The translations under genes and the position numbers were made by a program. A stretch of 64,000 bases of DNA from Mycobacterium kyorinense. Its GTDB lineage: Bacteria; Actinomycetota; Actinomycetes; Mycobacteriales; Mycobacteriaceae. The stretch's first letter is position 1, and each line of letters begins with the position of its first letter. This document shows, one piece after another, positions 60,127-64,000 of this stretch. Under the pieces are notes generated by a model. It saw nothing but the letters and a program-made list of their open reading frames with translations. It was not told the DNA's origin and ran no database searches. The DNA is taken from contig NZ_LZKJ01000087.1 in the NCBI RefSeq assembly GCF_001672775.1, forward strand, positions 1-64,000, written 5' to 3'.

Positions 60127-60147
60127 GTCGCGTATGAAACCGCACAG
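60127..60147 (-). repeat. Right 21-base inverted repeat flanking the DUF559 gene
   Basis: Ends CGTATGAAACCGCACAG on the forward strand, the reverse complement of 59111-59131. It lies 23 bases before the stop of the convergent amidohydrolase gene. Just beyond it, 60141-60157 and 60164-60180 are near-identical direct repeats (15 of 17 bases). Confidence 0.85.
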
Positions 60148-60170
60148 TCAGTGGGAGAGGAGCCGCGCAG

Positions 60171-61904
60171 TCAGCGGGAGGCGGCGGGCGACGCTTGGCG
60201 GCCGCGGACCAGCCGACCCGGGCGGGCGTCGGTCGGCACACCGTCCCGCGCGATCACCTCACCGGCGACGATCGTGGCCACATATCCGTCGGCGGTCTGG
60301 TCGAGCCGACGCCCGCCGGCGGGCAGGTCGTAGGTGACCACCGGCTTGCGCAGCCGCAGGCCAGCGTGGTCGATGACGTTGAGGTCGGCCTTGTAGCCCA
60401 CGGCGATGCGGCCGCGGTCGCCCAGCCCGGCGACACGGGCCGGCACCGACGTCAGCTCGCGAACGGCTTCGGCCACCGACAGCCGCCCCGACGCCCGGTC
60501 ACGCACCCAATGGGTTAGCAGATACGTGGAATAGCTTGCGTCGCAAATCATTCCGTAGTGGGCGCCGCCGTCGCCGAGGCCCAGGACGACGTCGTCGCGG
60601 CGGATCAGTTCACCGATGGTGGTCAGCGAATTGGCCTGGAAGTTGGCCATCGCGCCGAGCAGGATCGCGTGGCCGTTGTCGTCGAGCAGCCGGTCGTAGG
60701 CCTCCTCGGCCGGGTCCACACCACGCGCCCGGGCTCGGGCCGCGATGCTGTTCGACGCGTCGGGCTCGTAGTCGGGCTCGTCGCCCAGCGGGAAGATCCA
60801 ATCCCAGGCCTGCGCCAAATAGAACAACGGATTCAGCGCGGCCTCGGTCGGTTTGTCGGCCAGAATGCGGACCCGCACCTCCGGCCGGCGCATCTGCGCG
60901 ACCCGCTCAGCTAGCGGCAACTCCGCGATCTCGCGATAGCTGGGATAGAGCATGAACGGGTTGACGGTCAGATCCAGGCCGATCATCAGCCCGATCGGCC
61001 GGGGCAGAACCTGCGCGGTGATATCGGCGCCGGCGCCGTTGGCCTTCTCCACCATCGTGATCGCGTCTTCCCACAGCGGATCACCGGAGTTGCCGACCAC
61101 CAGCGTGAACGTCACCGGCAGGCCGGTGTCCCCGGCGGCGTCGAACACCTGCTGCAGCACTGGCTGATACCCGCCGGCCGGGATGTCCGGCACAAACTGG
61201 ATCAGGCCGCCGCCGCCGTCGGCGATGCCGCGGGCGATCTCGAGGATTTCGTTCTGCCCGGCGTCGTAGCTGGGAATCTGTTGTCCGCCTTCGGTGCGGT
61301 GCGTCGCCAGCCGCGACGACGCGAACCCCAACGCGCCGAGCTCGACGGCTTCCTTGGCCAGCGCCCGCATCGTGGCCAGATCCTCGGCGGTGGCCGGTTC
61401 GCGGTCGGCGCCGCGCCGGCCCATCACGTAGACCCGTAACGGCGAGTGCGGCAGATAGGCCGCCACGTCGATATCGCGCCGGCCGGAGTCCAGGGCATCC
61501 ATGAATTCGCCGAAGGTCTCCCACGTCCACGGCAGCCCGTCGGTCATCACGACACCGGGAATGTCCTCGACGCCGGCCATCACGTCGACCAGCACGTCGT
61601 GGTCTTCGGCGCGGCATGGCGCAAACCCCACCCCGCAGTTGCCCACGACCACCGTGGTCACACCGTGCGCCGACGACGGGTTGAGCCGGTCCGACCAGAT
61701 CGCCTGACCGTCGTAGTGGGTGTGCAAATCGACGAACCCCGGCGTGACCAGCAGCCCGGTCGCGTCGATCTCCCGCTCGCCGGAACCGTCGAGGACGCCG
61801 ACCGCCGCGATCACGCCGTCGCGCACCCCGACGTCGCCGACGTAGGGCTCACCTCCCAGCCCGTCGACGATGGTGCCGTGGCGGATGACGAGGTCGTAGG
61901 TCAT
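60171..61904 (-). CDS. D-aminoacylase-like amidohydrolase family protein
   Basis: 577 residues. The amidohydrolase core starts [20 protein letters not shown], then [20 protein letters not shown] with the HxH metal pair, [28 protein letters not shown] and, near the end, [20 protein letters not shown] with the metal Asp. This is the N-acyl-D-amino-acid deacylase group. Many mycobacterial members of this length are annotated only as amidohydrolases. A -10 box six bases before the ATG suggests a leaderless mRNA. Divergent from the VOC gene. Confidence 0.9.
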   Translation of the reverse strand: MTYDLVIRHGTIVDGLGGEPYVGDVGVRDGVIAAVGVLDGSGEREIDATGLLVTPGFVDLHTHYDGQAIWSDRLNPSSAHGVTTVVVGNCGVGFAPCRAEDHDVLVDVMAGVEDIPGVVMTDGLPWTWETFGEFMDALDSGRRDIDVAAYLPHSPLRVYVMGRRGADREPATAEDLATMRALAKEAVELGALGFASSRLATHRTEGGQQIPSYDAGQNEILEIARGIADGGGGLIQFVPDIPAGGYQPVLQQVFDAAGDTGLPVTFTLVVGNSGDPLWEDAITMVEKANGAGADITAQVLPRPIGLMIGLDLTVNPFMLYPSYREIAELPLAERVAQMRRPEVRVRILADKPTEAALNPLFYLAQAWDWIFPLGDEPDYEPDASNSIAARARARGVDPAEEAYDRLLDDNGHAILLGAMANFQANSLTTIGELIRRDDVVLGLGDGGAHYGMICDASYSTYLLTHWVRDRASGRLSVAEAVRELTSVPARVAGLGDRGRIAVGYKADLNVIDHAGLRLRKPVVTYDLPAGGRRLDQTADGYVATIVAGEVIARDGVPTDARPGRLVRGRQASPAASR

Positions 61905-61910
61905 CTAAAT

Positions 61911-61916
61911 AATCTA
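61911..61916 (-). promoter_or_regulatory. Candidate -10 box for leaderless amidohydrolase mRNA
   Basis: Reverse-strand TAGATT (TANNNT) followed by ATTTAG and the ATG at 61904, six-base spacing. No ribosome binding site is visible. Confidence 0.5.
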
Positions 61917-61951
61917 CGACCCTGTCGGTGGCCCATGCCAGGCTCTCTTCC

Positions 61952-62320
61952 ATGATCGATCACTTCGGCATCAACTGCGCCGACTACGCCAAAGCTCAGC
62001 AGTTCTACGACCGGGTACTCGGCATCCTCGGCTACAGCCGGCAGATGGATTTCGGTGAAGCCATCGGCTACGGCCGCGACGGTCATCCGGCGTTTTGGAT
62101 CGCCGAGGGCGCCGGGATGGGACCTAACCGCGAGATCCACGTTGCCTTCCAAGCCGCAGACACCGACGCGGTCACCGCGTTTTACGAGGCCGCGCTGGCC
62201 CTCGGCGCCGAGTCGTTGCATGCGCCGCGGCTATGGCCGGAGTATCACCCCGGTTACTTCGGTGCGTTCGTGCGTGACCCCGACGGCAACAACGTCGAGA
62301 CGGTGTTCCACGGGGCGTAG
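61952..62320 (+). CDS. Glyoxalase/VOC superfamily protein
   Basis: 122 residues. One vicinal-oxygen-chelate domain: MIDHFGINCADYAKAQQFYD (first metal His), VLGILGYSR, REIHVAFQAADTDAVTAFYE (second His), and YHPGYFGAFVRDPDGNNVET followed by VFHGA (Glu). These fit the YD..L / H..F / DPDGN..E pattern. Members include dioxygenases, isomerases and resistance proteins. No specific substrate can be read. Ten bases before the DinB-like gene, so probably co-transcribed with it. Confidence 0.88.
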   Translation: MIDHFGINCADYAKAQQFYDRVLGILGYSRQMDFGEAIGYGRDGHPAFWIAEGAGMGPNREIHVAFQAADTDAVTAFYEAALALGAESLHAPRLWPEYHPGYFGAFVRDPDGNNVETVFHGA

Positions 62321-62330
62321 CGTCGGCAGC

Positions 62331-62855
62331 ATGGCCGAATCCGATGCCGCCGCCCAGGAATTGCTTCGCGACGCGTTCACCCGGTTGATCGAGCACGTCG
62401 ACCAGATCACCGATGGGTTGACCGAAGAACAGTCCAGTTACCGGCAGAGCCCGAACGCCAACAGCATCGCGTGGATGGTCTGGCACAGCGCCCGGGTGCA
62501 GGACGCGCAGCTTGCCGACATCGCCGGCGTGGAGCAGGTCTGGACCCGCGACGGCTGGGTGGATCGGTTCGGACTGGATTTACCGCGCGACGACACGGGC
62601 TACGGGCACAGCCCGGAGGATGTGGCGAAAGTGCAGGCATCGCGCGACCTGTTGGCCGGCTACTACCACGCCGTGCACAAGCTGACGCTGGAGTACGTCG
62701 TCAGCGTCACCAGCGACGAGTTGGCCCGCGTCGTGGACACGAACTGGGATCCGCCGGTGACGGCGAGCATGCGACTGGTCAGCATCATCGACGATTGCGC
62801 CCAGCATCTAGGCCAGGCCGCCTACGTGCTCGGTGTCGCGCATCGGCGAACGTGA
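62331..62855 (+). CDS. DinB-like four-helix metalloprotein
   Basis: 174 residues. DinB/DUF664-type four-helix bundle: LLRDAFTRLIEHVDQITDGL, NSIAWMVWHSARVQDAQLAD, then DLLAGYYHAVHKLTLEYV and DDCAQHLGQAAYVLGV. The three histidines of the family metal site can be placed in WHSARVQD, YHAVHK and AQHLGQ. Mycobacterial relatives include mycothiol-dependent enzymes, so a thiol-transfer role is possible but unproven. Likely in one transcript with the VOC protein. Confidence 0.83.
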   Translation: MAESDAAAQELLRDAFTRLIEHVDQITDGLTEEQSSYRQSPNANSIAWMVWHSARVQDAQLADIAGVEQVWTRDGWVDRFGLDLPRDDTGYGHSPEDVAKVQASRDLLAGYYHAVHKLTLEYVVSVTSDELARVVDTNWDPPVTASMRLVSIIDDCAQHLGQAAYVLGVAHRRT

Positions 62856-62903
62856 TCGCCCGGGGCGAACTTGACACCTGTCGACCCACGTCAGAGCCCC
62901 GGC

Positions 62904-62909
62904 TAGCAT
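62904..62909 (+). promoter_or_regulatory. Candidate -10 box for leaderless aldehyde dehydrogenase mRNA
   Basis: TAGCAT ends seven bases before the ATG at 62917 and overlaps the alternative ATG at 62908, which favours 62917. Confidence 0.45.
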
Positions 62910-62916
62910 GGCCGGT

Positions 62917-64000
62917 ATGACCGCCACCACATCGCCAGCACCCACCCCTGAGTTCACCGGCACCGGCAGCGTCCGCAACCCCGCGACCGGCGCCGTGGCC
63001 GGTGAAGTGCAGTGGACCGATCCGGCCGACGTACCGGCGATCGCCGCGGAGCTGCGCGCCGCCCAACGCGAATGGGAGCAGCGCGGCGCCAAGGGGCGCG
63101 CCAAGGCGCTGGCCCGCTACGCGGTATGGCTGGGCGAGCACCGCGACGAGATCGAAGAGCTGTTGATCAAGGAAACCGGCAAGTCGGCGGTCGACGCGGC
63201 CCAAGAGGTGCCGCTGCTGATCATGATCCTGTCGTACGTCATCAAGATGATGGACAAGGCGCTCGCCCCCGAAACCCGGCCTGCGGCGCTGCCGTTCCTG
63301 GCGATCAAGAAAATCACGCTGCACTACCGGCCGCGTCCGGTGGTGGGGATCATCGCGCCGTGGAACTACCCGGTGGCCAATGCGCTGATGGACGGTATCG
63401 GCGCGCTGGCGGCGGGATGCGCGGTGCTGCTCAAGCCGTCCGAGCGCACCCCGCTGACCGCAGAGGTGCTGCGCCGTGGCTGGCGGGAGTCCGGTGCGCC
63501 CGACGTGTTTGCGCTGGCGCAGGGCGCCCGGGCGGTGTCCGAGGCCGTCATCGACAACGTCGATTACCTGCAGTTCACCGGTTCCAGCGCCACCGGCCGC
63601 AAGGTCATGGAGCGCGCGGCGCGCCGGTTGACACCGGTCAGCCTGGAATTGGGTGGCAAAGACCCGATGATCGTGTTGGAGGACGCCGACATCGACCTGG
63701 CCGCCCACGCCGCGGTGTGGGGCGCGATGTTCAACGCAGGCCAGACCTGTGTGTCGGTCGAGCGGGTCTACGTCCTCGAGGCGGTCTACGACAAGTTCGT
63801 CGACGCGGTGGTCCGCGACGTGAAGGCGCTGCAGGTGGGCGCCGGCGATGGGTTCACCTACGGTGCCCTGATCGACGAGGGGCAGCGGGCGGTCACCGAG
63901 CGCCACGTCGCCGAGGCCGTGGCTGCCGGCGCGCGTGCGCTGACCGGCGGGCAGCGCCCCGACGGTCCGGGCAGCTTCTATCCGCCCACGGTGCTGGTCG
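62917..64000 (+). CDS. Aldehyde dehydrogenase, 5' part (runs off the window)
   Basis: 361 codons are visible with no stop before the window edge; full members are about 500 residues. NAD(P)-dependent aldehyde or succinate-semialdehyde dehydrogenase family. Visible motifs: VVGIIAPWNYPVANALMDGI (cofactor), LLKPSERTPLTAEVL, YLQFTGSSATGRKV, SLELGGKDPMIVLEDADIDL (general-base Glu) and MFNAGQTCVSVERVYV (catalytic Cys). The active site is therefore complete. The substrate is not readable. An in-frame ATG nine bases upstream is possible. Confidence 0.93.
   Translation, partial: MTATTSPAPTPEFTGTGSVRNPATGAVAGEVQWTDPADVPAIAAELRAAQREWEQRGAKGRAKALARYAVWLGEHRDEIEELLIKETGKSAVDAAQEVPLLIMILSYVIKMMDKALAPETRPAALPFLAIKKITLHYRPRPVVGIIAPWNYPVANALMDGIGALAAGCAVLLKPSERTPLTAEVLRRGWRESGAPDVFALAQGARAVSEAVIDNVDYLQFTGSSATGRKVMERAARRLTPVSLELGGKDPMIVLEDADIDLAAHAAVWGAMFNAGQTCVSVERVYVLEAVYDKFVDAVVRDVKALQVGAGDGFTYGALIDEGQRAVTERHVAEAVAAGARALTGGQRPDGPGSFYPPTVLV

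Noticed and set aside
59111..60147. Complete insertion sequence
   Set aside because: Inverted repeats are perfect, but there is no transposase and no clear target duplication, so it is reported as an unexplained repeat-bounded unit.

Overview
The window is mycobacterial, most likely from a slow-growing non-tuberculous Mycobacterium. It is GC-rich with tightly packed genes, many 4-base start/stop overlaps and many starts that look leaderless. From memory, it keeps the M. tuberculosis order Rv0421c-thiD-thiC, Rv0424c-ctpH-Rv0426c-xthA, Rv0428c-def-Rv0430-virR-sodC-Rv0433-Rv0434, Rv0435c-pssA-psd-moeA2-Rv0439c-groEL2. Blocks not in that order sit between these segments. No gene-free stretch exceeds 300 bases; the longest (8865-9151) holds a TPP riboswitch. 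I saw no rRNA, tRNA, CRISPR array or intact transposase. LAYOUT. 1-5.6 kb is accessory: the end of a 13E12/HNH protein, a membrane protein, a fragment of an Mce-associated protein, a three-gene DUF2236 operon divergent from a double-TetR regulator, and a Baeyer-Villiger-type monooxygenase. 5.8-9.0 kb is the thiamine operon (thiC, thiD, an alpha/beta hydrolase) behind a TPP riboswitch. 9.15-13.67 kb is a STAS / giant hybrid kinase-phosphatase / STAS operon joined by 4-base overlaps, which looks like a self-contained partner-switching signalling module. 13.7-23.9 kb holds two tandem copies of a unit made of a ~1,490-residue P-type ATPase (CtpH-like) and a small membrane protein with a basic Pro/Ala/Lys tail. 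24-25.3 kb has xthA and a small, apparently split, leaderless gene. 25.4-31 kb holds a MacS/MacR-like two-component system with a candidate operator, a DUF2339 membrane protein and an acyltransferase. 31-36 kb is conserved core: Rv0428c-type acetyltransferase, peptide deformylase, DUF3263 protein, VirR, superoxide dismutase, a glutamate-cysteine ligase-like enzyme and a Lon-N domain protein. 36-45.4 kb holds an MFS transporter, a SAM methyltransferase, a six-gene Mrp cation/proton antiporter operon, and a divergent SRPBCC-like/TetR pair. 45.4-51.3 kb is a left-reading run: CDC48-like AAA ATPase, PssA, Psd, MoeA2 and an SDR; PssA and Psd together make phosphatidylethanolamine. 51.4-54.3 kb has an MmpS-like secreted protein, a DEAD/DEAH helicase and a single-domain M24 peptidase. 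54.4-56.2 kb is groEL2 with two CIRCE operators and a strong hairpin terminator. 56.3-64 kb has an MBL-CobU fusion, an F420/FMN split-barrel protein, an aldo/keto reductase, a DUF559 endonuclease-like gene between perfect 21-base inverted repeats, a D-aminoacylase-like amidohydrolase, VOC and DinB-like proteins, and the start of an aldehyde dehydrogenase. The best leads for new biology are the duplicated CtpH unit with its pseudo-catalytic N-terminal half, the STAS/hybrid/STAS operon and the inverted-repeat-bounded DUF559 unit.
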